Positions 19,011 through 27,412 of a stretch of DNA of 34,934 nt are shown here, piece after piece. This stretch comes from Nitriliruptoraceae bacterium (GTDB lineage: Bacteria > Actinomycetota > Nitriliruptoria > Nitriliruptorales > Nitriliruptoraceae). The stretch is taken from the NCBI GenBank assembly GCA_007117945.1, contig SKTN01000374.1:1-34934 (forward strand), in the 5' to 3' direction. Both the position numbers and the translations under genes were made by a program. The notes below the pieces were generated by a model that did no database searches, was not told where the DNA came from, and was given only the letters and a program-made list of their open reading frames with translations. Positions within the stretch are counted from its first letter, which is position 1. Every line of letters begins with the position of its first letter.

Positions 19011-22000
19011 GGCGCCACCTCGGCGTCCAGGATCGGTTCCCACACCGCTGCCATCGCCGCCTGCGTTCCGGGCTGGCCTGCCAGCACGTCCTGCAGCTCG
19101 GCCTCGGCGCCGAGGGCCTGCGCGACGTAGGTGTCGTCACGCTCCCCCGGGACCGGGCTGCGCCCCCGACCACCGGGCCGCCCCTCCCACGCGGTGCGTA
19201 CGGCGGAGGCCTCGCTCGGGTCGTCGCTGCCCTTGCGCCCGGCGACCACCAGGGCGCGGGCGGTCTCCGGTAGCAGCGGTACCGCCGCCACGTGGGCCTG
19301 CAGGTACAGCTGCAGCAGTCCGCCGAGGTGGTGGAGGGCCACCACGGACAGCTCCTCGCCCTCGCCGACCAGCGCCAGGGGATCGAGGTGGTAGGTCGTC
19401 GCCTCCACGCTGCCCCGTGCCGGTGGGCCGATGAGCAGCGCCCGGGGGGTGGGCTCCGGCCGTACGGCGGCGACCGCGAGGAGGCGCACCCACGCGGCCA
19501 GCTGGTGCTTCGCTCTGATCGTGGACACCTGTGCGGTGACGACGTCGTCCCCGAGGAGCGCGGCGGTCCCCGTCAGCCGGACCGCGGCGGGCAGTGCCGT
19601 CGACGCCCCCGGTGACCCGGCCGGCAGGTCGACCGGTAGATCGATGGGAAGCTGCTGTTCGGCGCCGGGGCGGGCCGCGAAGGCGGCGTGGACGGCGGCG
19701 ACCCGCTCCTCGACACCCTCGAGGGCGAGGACGCCGAGCCCGCCCACGGGCACGGTGCCCGAGGCCAGCAACCGCTCCCGCCATCCGGCGGTCCGCCCCT
19801 CGCCCAGCTGCTGCTCCAGCAGCGCCTGGCTGACCTGCCAGCGCTGCAGCCCACCCAGCTCGGTGGGATCACGGTCCTCGAGGCGCCGGTCGTCCTCGCC
19901 GAGGTGCAGGCCGAGCCGGCGCTGGAGCAGGGTGCGCAGGGGGTGCTGCAGGCCCGCGACGACGGCGTCCAACTCCACCCCGGAGGGGTCCAGTACCTCG
20001 ATGCCGGGTAGGGGTAGGGACCGTGCCAGGAACCCCTGTGGCGGCTGGCGGTCCCCCCGGGCGGCGCGGGCGGCGGCCAGCTGGTGCGGGTCGAAGGCCC
20101 GGTCTGGGGCCCGGTCCCGGCGCGGGGTGGACGCGAAGTAGCGCGCGCTGTGGGGCTGCAGGGGGTGGTCGACGATGACCCGGTCGCGCGGGGGCACGGC
20201 GCCATCGGCCACCACCGCGGTCTCCTCCAGCACGTCGAGGAGCTCGCTGACGGGTACCGAAGGCTGGGTCACCTCGTTGCTCCGCGGGTCGTGGCCGGTG
20301 TAGGTGATGACGAGGTGGTCCCGGGCCGCGAGCAGGGCGTCGAGGAACAGCTGCCGGTCCTCGATCCGTGGATCGGGGTCCCCCGGGCGCGGGTCGAGGG
20401 AGAGCAGGTCGAAGCCGTGTTCCTGGGGCGCGCCGGGCAGCACGCCGTCGTCCATCCCCACCAGGCAGACCACCCGGTGGGGCAGGTTGCGCAGCGGTAC
20501 CAACCCGCTGACCGTGACCGCCCCCGTGCCGTAGGGGGTGCTGCCGCCGCCCGGGCCGAGCCCGCCATCGAGCAACCACCGCACCTCCTCGAGGGTCAGG
20601 TGTGGACCCGGCGGCCCGTCCGCGGCCGCACCGGGGTCGAGCAGCCGGGTCAGGGCGTCGCGGACCGCGGCCACGTCCTCCGCCAGGGACGGGTCGCTGC
20701 CGGGGCCCTCCCCCGGATCGCACAGGTCGGTGAGTGCCGCGTGCAACGCCGTGCACCATGCCGCCCGGGGGCGCGGCTCCCGCAGGGATGCCAGCGCCGC
20801 GAACACGGCGTCGGTCGCGATCAGGACGCGCCCGAGCTGCTCGACGCTGGCCCCCTCGACATCGTCGTAGGGCACGACCCCGCCGACCATCCCCTGGCCG
20901 TCGTCGGGGACCGCGGCCCCGAGCGCGAGCCGGTCGAGCCCCGCACTCCAGGTGTGGGCGGGATCGTCGAGGTCGACGAGTGCACGCCGGTGGGCCCGAT
21001 CGATCCCCCAGCTGATGCCCGTACCGAGCACCCAGTCGGCCAGGGTGGCGAGGTCCTCGGACCCCAGCCCGAAGCGGGCCCTGAGCGCCGGCATCCCCAG
21101 CAGGTCGAGCACCTCCGAGCCACCGACACGCGCGGTCACCAGCGCGAGGAGCGCCTCCAGTGCCTCCGCCGCACGGTTGCCGGGACGCACGGTGCGGTCG
21201 GCCACGCGCACGGGCAGCACCGGGAGGTCGCCGCCGTCGGCGTCCGTCGGACCCCGCGGGAACGCGGAGGGCACCAGGGGGGCGTAGGTGGCGATGTCGG
21301 GGGTGAGGACGACGATGTCGCGGGGTTCGAGGCCGGGATCGTCCTCGAGCAGCCCGAGCAGCACCTCGCGGAGGACCTCCAGCTGCCGCACGGGCCCGTG
21401 ACAGGCGTGGACCTGCACCGAGGTGTCAGCGGGGTCGAGCTCCACCGCTGCCCTGGCACCCCGGCGCGACCGACGCCGGTCCCCTCGCAGATCCTCCTGC
21501 AGCACCCTCAGCAGCCGCTGCCCGCCCGGGTGGCGGCCGGCGGGCTGGTCGGCTGCTGCCGGTGCGAGATCCGTGACACGCGCCGCCCGCGGCAGCACCC
21601 GTTCCGCCACGACGCTGCCGGCCTGCCACGCCGCCAGGCCGCTGGCAGCGAGCAGGGGGTGGGCCGGCCGCTGCTGACCGTCGTCACCGCCTCCACCGGC
21701 CCACCACGCGGTCACCGGCGCGAGCAGGTACAGCTCGACGCGCGTGCGCTCGGCGAGGGCGGCCAGCAGCTCGAGGTGACCGCTGGGCATCCCGAGCACC
21801 CCGAACACGCTGACGGGTCCCGGGAGCAGGTCGGGTCGGGCGATGCCCCCCTCCGCCGCGCCGCGCAGGGCCGCGATCGCCGCGGCGAGCCGGCGGTCGG
21901 GGCTGGGTCGCTCGAGACGGCGCACCAGCTCCCGCCACAGCGCCGGCTGCCAGCGCAGCCCCTCGGGCAGGGGTGCGCCCACGGCGTCCACGTCCTGCCC

Positions 22001-22588
22001 CGCGTGCCAGCGTTGCACCATGGCCGGGCGGTGGAGCGCGTAGCGGTCGAACAGGTCCGCGATGCGGTGCGCCAGGGGCAGCCGCCGACGGTCGACCCGC
22101 ACGGTCCCCTCCTGGAGGTGCGCCGCCAGGGGCGCGTACACCGCGTCCCCCGGCAGGCTGTCGAGCAGCTCGGCCACCGACCACTGCAACCGCTCCGGCA
22201 GCCACGGGTCCGTCTGGTCCTCGCCGTCGAGGGTGGCGGTCAGGGTGCGCGACACGACGCTGCCGAGGAAGGGCAGGGTGAGCCCGGCGGCCACGCCACC
22301 CTCGCCCCCGGTGGCGCCGAGGTGGTGGCTGAGCCGCTGGGACAGCCAGCGCGCCATGCCCACCGAGGGCACGGCGACCTCGATCGGTGCGAAGGGATCC
22401 TCGGGCGGGGCCACCGACAGCTGCGACGCCAGCGCCGTGGCCAGGAACTCCACGTCGATGGCACGGACGAGGTGCAGGCCCGCACCGGCGCTGCCAGCAG
22501 GCGGCTGTGCGCCATCACCACCCACGCTGCCTCCCGTCTCCTGCACCAGCCCGGGCCCTGCCGTCCGGGGTCCCTGCGCGGTCCCCAT
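19007..22588 (-). CDS. recC: Exodeoxyribonuclease V gamma subunit (RecC); N-terminal start uncertain
   Basis: Long ORF upstream of recB with RecC-like sequences (VPSVGMARWLSQRLSHHLGA, ALHAALTDLCDPGEG, VSGLVPLRNLPHRVVCLVGMDDGVLPGAPQEHGFDLLSLDPRPGDPDPRIEDRQLFLDALLAARDHLVITYTGHD). Confidence 0.92.
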   Translation of the reverse strand: MGTAQGPRTAGPGLVQETGGSVGGDGAQPPAGSAGAGLHLVRAIDVEFLATALASQLSVAPPEDPFAPIEVAVPSVGMARWLSQRLSHHLGATGGEGGVAAGLTLPFLGSVVSRTLTATLDGEDQTDPWLPERLQWSVAELLDSLPGDAVYAPLAAHLQEGTVRVDRRRLPLAHRIADLFDRYALHRPAMVQRWHAGQDVDAVGAPLPEGLRWQPALWRELVRRLERPSPDRRLAAAIAALRGAAEGGIARPDLLPGPVSVFGVLGMPSGHLELLAALAERTRVELYLLAPVTAWWAGGGGDDGQQRPAHPLLAASGLAAWQAGSVVAERVLPRAARVTDLAPAAADQPAGRHPGGQRLLRVLQEDLRGDRRRSRRGARAAVELDPADTSVQVHACHGPVRQLEVLREVLLGLLEDDPGLEPRDIVVLTPDIATYAPLVPSAFPRGPTDADGGDLPVLPVRVADRTVRPGNRAAEALEALLALVTARVGGSEVLDLLGMPALRARFGLGSEDLATLADWVLGTGISWGIDRAHRRALVDLDDPAHTWSAGLDRLALGAAVPDDGQGMVGGVVPYDDVEGASVEQLGRVLIATDAVFAALASLREPRPRAAWCTALHAALTDLCDPGEGPGSDPSLAEDVAAVRDALTRLLDPGAAADGPPGPHLTLEEVRWLLDGGLGPGGGSTPYGTGAVTVSGLVPLRNLPHRVVCLVGMDDGVLPGAPQEHGFDLLSLDPRPGDPDPRIEDRQLFLDALLAARDHLVITYTGHDPRSNEVTQPSVPVSELLDVLEETAVVADGAVPPRDRVIVDHPLQPHSARYFASTPRRDRAPDRAFDPHQLAAARAARGDRQPPQGFLARSLPLPGIEVLDPSGVELDAVVAGLQHPLRTLLQRRLGLHLGEDDRRLEDRDPTELGGLQRWQVSQALLEQQLGEGRTAGWRERLLASGTVPVGGLGVLALEGVEERVAAVHAAFAARPGAEQQLPIDLPVDLPAGSPGASTALPAAVRLTGTAALLGDDVVTAQVSTIRAKHQLAAWVRLLAVAAVRPEPTPRALLIGPPARGSVEATTYHLDPLALVGEGEELSVVALHHLGGLLQLYLQAHVAAVPLLPETARALVVAGRKGSDDPSEASAVRTAWEGRPGGRGRSPVPGERDDTYVAQALGAEAELQDVLAGQPGTQAAMAAVWEPILDAEVAP

Positions 22589-22699
22589 CCTGCCCGATCG
22601 GGCACGACCCTAACGGTCACCTGGGACAGTGACGGCGCACCCGGCCCACCGGCCACTGCGACTACCGTCGGTCGTCGATCCCCGGCAGCGAGGTAGCAC

Positions 22700-23968
22700 G
22701 TGCGCGCACCCGACGAGCCATCCGCCAGCGGCGAGCTGCCGCCACCCCCCGGCGGGACCCTGCCGGGCCGAGCGTGGCGGTTGCGCGCCGGCCACCGGCG
22801 TTTCCTGGAGGACGAACTGGTCCGCCTCCTCGGCTTCTCCGGACAGCCACGCCACCCGCGGGGTGGGTTCGGGTGGCTGGACGCGGGAGGCGAGGTCGAT
22901 CCCACCCAGCCCGTCCACACCTGGATCACCGCGCGGATGACCCACGTCCACGCCCTTGCCACGCTCCACGGCCGTCCCGGACACGCGGCGCTCGTCGACC
23001 ACGGCGTCGACGCCCTCACGGGTCCCCTGCAGACCCCCCGGGGCTGGGTCGACGCGCTGCCGGTGAGCGGGGAACCCTCGCCACGCCACCAGGCCTACAC
23101 CCACGCCTTCGTGGTCCTGGCCGCAGCGAGCGCGACGGCGGCGGCCCGGCCCGGTGCCAGCGCACTCCTCGACCGTGCCCTGGAGGTGCTGCAGGAGCGT
23201 TTCCTCGACGCCCACGGCCGGGTGATCGACGCCCGCGACGCCGACGACACCCCCGAGCCCTACCGCGGCGCCAACGCGAGCATGCACGTGGTCGAGGCGA
23301 CCCTCGCGGCCGGTGACGTCACCGGTGACGACCGCTGGCACGCGGCGGCGCTGACCATCGCAACGCACCTGATCGACGAGGTGACCCGGGCCCACGGCTG
23401 GCGGCTGGTGGAGCACTTCGACGCCACCTGGAGCCCGCTGCTCGAGCACAACCGGGACGCGCCTGACCACCCCTTCCAGCCCTACGGCACCACCATCGGC
23501 CACTGGTTCGAGTGGGCACGGCTGCTGCTGCACCTCGAGGCGTCCGTGGCCGAGCCGCCCCCCTGGCTGCTCGAAGCCGCCCACGCCCTGCTGCACGCCA
23601 GCCTGACCGTGGGCTGGGCCGCTGACGGGGCGCCCGGGTTCGTCTACACCCTGGACTGGCAGGACCGCCCGGTGGTCGCCAACCGGCTGCACTGGGTGGT
23701 CGCCGAGGCCATCGCGGCGACGGCGGCCTACCACCAGCGCACCGGCGACCCGGCCGCTGACGCCTGGTACCGCCACCTGTGGGAGCACGCGGCGACCCAC
23801 TTCCTCGACCACACCCGGGGCAGCTGGCACCACGAACTCGACCCCGCACTCCAGGTGGCGACGGGCACCTGGTCGGGCAAGCCCGACCTCTACCACGCCG
23901 TACAGGCGACCCTGCTCCCGCGGCTCGAGCTGAGCCCCGCCCTCGCCGCCCAGCTCAGGGGCGGTTGA
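22700..23968 (+). CDS. AGE-family (N-acylglucosamine 2-epimerase-like) sugar epimerase/isomerase, mannose- or sulfoquinovose-isomerase-like
   Basis: GGFGWLDAGG...TRMTHVHALA-like N-terminus (ITARMTHVHALATLHG), RLHWVVAEAIAATAAYHQRTG, and C-terminal TWSGKPDLYHAVQATLLPRL typical of the AGE/YihS-like family. GTG start. Confidence 0.85.
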   Translation: MRAPDEPSASGELPPPPGGTLPGRAWRLRAGHRRFLEDELVRLLGFSGQPRHPRGGFGWLDAGGEVDPTQPVHTWITARMTHVHALATLHGRPGHAALVDHGVDALTGPLQTPRGWVDALPVSGEPSPRHQAYTHAFVVLAAASATAAARPGASALLDRALEVLQERFLDAHGRVIDARDADDTPEPYRGANASMHVVEATLAAGDVTGDDRWHAAALTIATHLIDEVTRAHGWRLVEHFDATWSPLLEHNRDAPDHPFQPYGTTIGHWFEWARLLLHLEASVAEPPPWLLEAAHALLHASLTVGWAADGAPGFVYTLDWQDRPVVANRLHWVVAEAIAATAAYHQRTGDPAADAWYRHLWEHAATHFLDHTRGSWHHELDPALQVATGTWSGKPDLYHAVQATLLPRLELSPALAAQLRGG

Positions 23969-26687
23969 TCGCTGTCCCCACCCTCGGCCGGATCCGCCAG
24001 GACGCCAGCTCCGAGGGCGCCAGGTCCGTGCGCAGCGCCTCGCCCGGCACCAGGCACCGGCTCTGCCCGATGGCAGCGTCCTGCCGGCAGGCGACCGACT
24101 CATCGAGCCGGACCCGGACCACCTGTGCGGCGATGGGCAGGTGCACCGCGGCCGACACCGGCCGGGGGGTGGGGTTCGCGATCCGCACGATCCACCCGTC
24201 CCCGTCGTCGGCCGGCTTCCAGGCCGACAGCTGCGCACCCTCCACCTCGATACCCCGCTGCTCGGCCTGGGGCGGCGAGGTGGAGAGCACGAAGGCGTGC
24301 AGCGGGGTGCGCCACGCCCAGGCTGCCGCCGTGAGCGCGGCGTCGTCGTCGCCCATCCGCAGCCCCAGCCGGAAGCGGCGGGTCCCCGGGCTCTGGGCCT
24401 GTGGGGTGGCCACAGGTGGTCCGGCACCCATGGTCCGGGTCCTGAGGTCGTGATAGCCCAGCCGACCCACGGCACGCAGCAGCGTCACCGCCAGCTCCAC
24501 ACCCCGGGGGGTCTCGGTGGCCGCAACCTCGTGGAGGCCGGACACCAGCGCTGCAAGCCGCTCGCCGTCCCTGCCCACGGCGACGAATCGGTGCGCCGGT
24601 TGGGTACCCGGATCCGACTCCGCACCTGCCACCTCGGGCAGTGACGGAAGCCCCGTCGGCACCGGGTGCACCTGCCACGCGGTCCCACCGTCGGTCACGA
24701 AGTCCGCTGCTTCCACGCCGGTCGGCAGGTGGAGGCGCAGCCGGTGATCCTGGGCCACGGTGTCGACCTGGACCTCGAGGCCGATCGTGTCGCTGCCGTG
24801 GACGAGACGGACCACCAGCCGCGCGGTACACGGCACGCGCGCCGTGCTGCGCCGGTCGCGGTCAGCGGTCAGACCTGCCGGCAGGTCGGCGGCGAGGTCG
24901 ACCTGCAGTTCCTCCGCGACCGGGCCGCGCTGCCTGGTCACCGCGACGAGGTCGAGGGTGAGCTGTTCGTCCTCGAGGGGCGGATCGTGGTTGTAGGTGT
25001 CCCCGCGTTCCCCGCCGTCGACGAGCCGGGCCAGACCCGAACGCCGGCGCCCCGTCCGACGGTCCCTCACCGCCAGGGTGCCCGCCGCCTCCACCTCCAC
25101 CTCGAACCGTGCGTTGGCGATGTGGCGACCGTCGTCCCGGGTCACGGCATCGTCGAGGGGCGCCACGGTGCCGGCGACGACCGCAGCGCCGTCGTCCGTG
25201 GCGGGGTCGACACCGGCCACCCCCTGCTCGAGGTCCAGGGTGAGGCAGGACCATCCCGAGGGTGGGACGCCATCGACGACGGTCCGCAGCTGCCAGCGAC
25301 GCAGGTGCCCCCAACGCGGTGGTGTGGCGATGTCGGTCACCATGTCGTGGCTGGTGCTCCCGACCACGGCCTCCAGGGGCAGCTCGGTGCCCGCGGCATC
25401 GCGCAGGCGCACCGGCCGCGCGGCGGCGTCGAGGTGGACCTCCACCCGCACCTCACCACCACCGGCCCTGGCCACGGGGTTGTACACCGCGAGATGGACA
25501 CGATCGCCGGGCGTCGCGGTGATCGTCGGCGCGGGGGTGGCGGTGGTGACGGTCCGGTGGGCTGGTGCCAGTCCGAGCCTGGCCGCGGCACGCTCCGTGA
25601 CCTGGGTGCCGAGCTCGAGGGCACGCCGGTAGCGACGGAGGGTGTCAGCCGCCACCTCGTCGGTCGCGCAGCCGCAGACGGAGTCATGGGGGTGTCCGAG
25701 CAGGAGCTGCTCCCACGCCGCGTCCAGCAGCCCTACCAGGGTCTGGTCCTCCGGCAGCTCCGCAGCCGCTCCCCCGGGTGCAGTTGCCGTCAGGGCCCGC
25801 GCCACCAAGGGCTCGGCCAGGCCCTCGAGGAGCGCCTGCGCCGCGGCGTTCGCCTGCTTGAGCTCGGGGCGCACCGAGAGCACGCCCGCCAGCAGGAACG
25901 CCCCACCCACACCGGGCTGACGCAGCGCGCCGCTGACCACCGGCAATCCGGGACGCTCCACCGCCGCCAGATGAGCCTCCAGGGTGGACGGCACCACCGG
26001 GGGGTCCTGCGGCAGGGCTGCCAGACGGTCCGACAGGTCGCGAGGCGCGAGGTGGTCCCCACCGTTGAGCAGCAGCCACGGCCCCTCGGGCAGCTCCGCA
26101 CGACGCGCAGCGAGCCAGTCGGAGAGGCGCGCCGCAGCTCCCTGCGGCTCCCACAGCACCGCAGGCTCGTAGTAGCGGCTACGAAGGGTGATGACCTCCG
26201 TGCCGTCCGGGGCGCGCCAACGGAACACCGGCACCGCCGGGTCGGCGCCGCGCCACACCAGGGCGTGGGTGATACCGAAGCCGGCCAGCAGGCTCGGCAA
26301 CTCCGGGGGATGACCGAACATGTCCGGGCAGTAGCCGACCTCGGTGCGCCCGCCGAGCTGCGCTGCGCAGCGCGCACCGCGTGCGAGGTTGCGGATGAGC
26401 GCCTCCGTCGACACCAGGGTCATGTCGGCGAGCACGAACCAGGGCCCGATGCGCAGCCGCCCCTCGGCCACGTGCGCAGCGATGCGCGCGCGCTGGTCCG
26501 GCCGCACGGCGAGGTAGTCGTCCACGACGCTGGTCTGTCCATCGAGCAGGAAGGTCGGCAGCTGCCCGGACTCGAGCTGGTCGAGCACCGCGTCGACCAG
26601 CTCCACCAGCCGGGCACGGAAGCCATCGAAGGTCCGGTACCACTCCCGGTCCCAGTGGACGTGCGTGACGACCTCGACGCGGCTCAC
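23955..26687 (-). CDS. Glycoside hydrolase family 38 alpha-mannosidase (MngB-like)
   Basis: HVHWDREWYRTFDGFRARLV, GPWFVLADMTLVSTEALIRNL, catalytic-nucleophile region GYCPDMFGHPPELPSLLAGFGI, GDHLAPRDL, HDSVCGCATDEV. Confidence 0.92.
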   Translation of the reverse strand: MSRVEVVTHVHWDREWYRTFDGFRARLVELVDAVLDQLESGQLPTFLLDGQTSVVDDYLAVRPDQRARIAAHVAEGRLRIGPWFVLADMTLVSTEALIRNLARGARCAAQLGGRTEVGYCPDMFGHPPELPSLLAGFGITHALVWRGADPAVPVFRWRAPDGTEVITLRSRYYEPAVLWEPQGAAARLSDWLAARRAELPEGPWLLLNGGDHLAPRDLSDRLAALPQDPPVVPSTLEAHLAAVERPGLPVVSGALRQPGVGGAFLLAGVLSVRPELKQANAAAQALLEGLAEPLVARALTATAPGGAAAELPEDQTLVGLLDAAWEQLLLGHPHDSVCGCATDEVAADTLRRYRRALELGTQVTERAAARLGLAPAHRTVTTATPAPTITATPGDRVHLAVYNPVARAGGGEVRVEVHLDAAARPVRLRDAAGTELPLEAVVGSTSHDMVTDIATPPRWGHLRRWQLRTVVDGVPPSGWSCLTLDLEQGVAGVDPATDDGAAVVAGTVAPLDDAVTRDDGRHIANARFEVEVEAAGTLAVRDRRTGRRRSGLARLVDGGERGDTYNHDPPLEDEQLTLDLVAVTRQRGPVAEELQVDLAADLPAGLTADRDRRSTARVPCTARLVVRLVHGSDTIGLEVQVDTVAQDHRLRLHLPTGVEAADFVTDGGTAWQVHPVPTGLPSLPEVAGAESDPGTQPAHRFVAVGRDGERLAALVSGLHEVAATETPRGVELAVTLLRAVGRLGYHDLRTRTMGAGPPVATPQAQSPGTRRFRLGLRMGDDDAALTAAAWAWRTPLHAFVLSTSPPQAEQRGIEVEGAQLSAWKPADDGDGWIVRIANPTPRPVSAAVHLPIAAQVVRVRLDESVACRQDAAIGQSRCLVPGEALRTDLAPSELASWRIRPRVGTAINRP

Positions 26688-27412
26688 TGCGGCTCCTGGT
26701 CGGCCGGTGTGGGGGTCCCCTCCACCGCGTCGACCAGGCTACGGGTGATCAGCTGCGGCCTGGTGATGGCCGTGCCCACCACCACGGCCCAGGCTCCCGC
26801 AGCCAGGGCAGCCCGCACCTGCTCGGCCGTGCCGTACCGCCCCTCGGCGATCACCGGCACGGTCAACTCGTTGGCCAGCGTCGCCACCAGCGCCAGGTCA
26901 GGGTCATCGGGGACCGGTCCACCGACGTAGCCCGACAGGGTGGTGGCGACGACATCGGCACCGGCGGCGACCGCTGCGCGACCCTGCTCCAGGTCGGCAA
27001 CGTCGGCGAGCAGGCCAGCACCGTGCCGGTGGACCGCAGCGACCGTGTCGCGGAGCGGACGGCCGTCGGGGCGGGGCCGGTCGGTGGCGTCCACGGCCAC
27101 CAGCTCAGCGCCGAGACCGGCGACCTGCTCGGCGAGCGCCACCGTCGGGGTGATGTAGACCCCCTCGCGCCCCTGCTTGACGAGTCCGATCAGGGGCACC
27201 TGCACGGCCGCTCGGATCGCCGCGAGGTCGTCGAGACCCTCGGCCCGGATGGCGGCGGCACCGCCGACGACCACGGATCTGGCGAGCCGCGACATCACCT
27301 CCGGCCCACTGAGTGGATCGTCGGGAGGTGCCTGGCAGGAGACGATCACGCCGCCGCGCAGGCGGGTCAAGGTGCGGGTGAGGGGCGGGGCGGTGGGCGC
27401 GGTCATGACCAC
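26684..27412 (-). CDS. nanE: NanE-like N-acylmannosamine-6-phosphate 2-epimerase
   Basis: LRGGVIVSCQAPPDDPLSGPEVMSRLARSVVVGGAAAIRAEG, VPLIGLVKQGREGVYITPTVALAEQV, ELVAVDATDRPRPDGRPL, VPVIAEGRYGTAEQVRAALAAGAWAVVVGTAITRPQLIT. Confidence 0.9.
   Translation of the reverse strand: MVMTAPTAPPLTRTLTRLRGGVIVSCQAPPDDPLSGPEVMSRLARSVVVGGAAAIRAEGLDDLAAIRAAVQVPLIGLVKQGREGVYITPTVALAEQVAGLGAELVAVDATDRPRPDGRPLRDTVAAVHRHGAGLLADVADLEQGRAAVAAGADVVATTLSGYVGGPVPDDPDLALVATLANELTVPVIAEGRYGTAEQVRAALAAGAWAVVVGTAITRPQLITRSLVDAVEGTPTPADQEPQ

Noticed and set aside
22700-23968. Specific call of the AGE protein as a sulfoquinovose isomerase (sulfoglycolysis)
   Set aside because: No sulfoquinovosidase, SQ kinase or sulfosugar aldolase nearby; neighbouring GH38 makes a mannose-type substrate at least as likely, so left at family level.
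22610-24475. 621-aa minus-strand ORF antisense to the AGE isomerase
   Set aside because: No motifs; plus-strand AGE family signature is clear.
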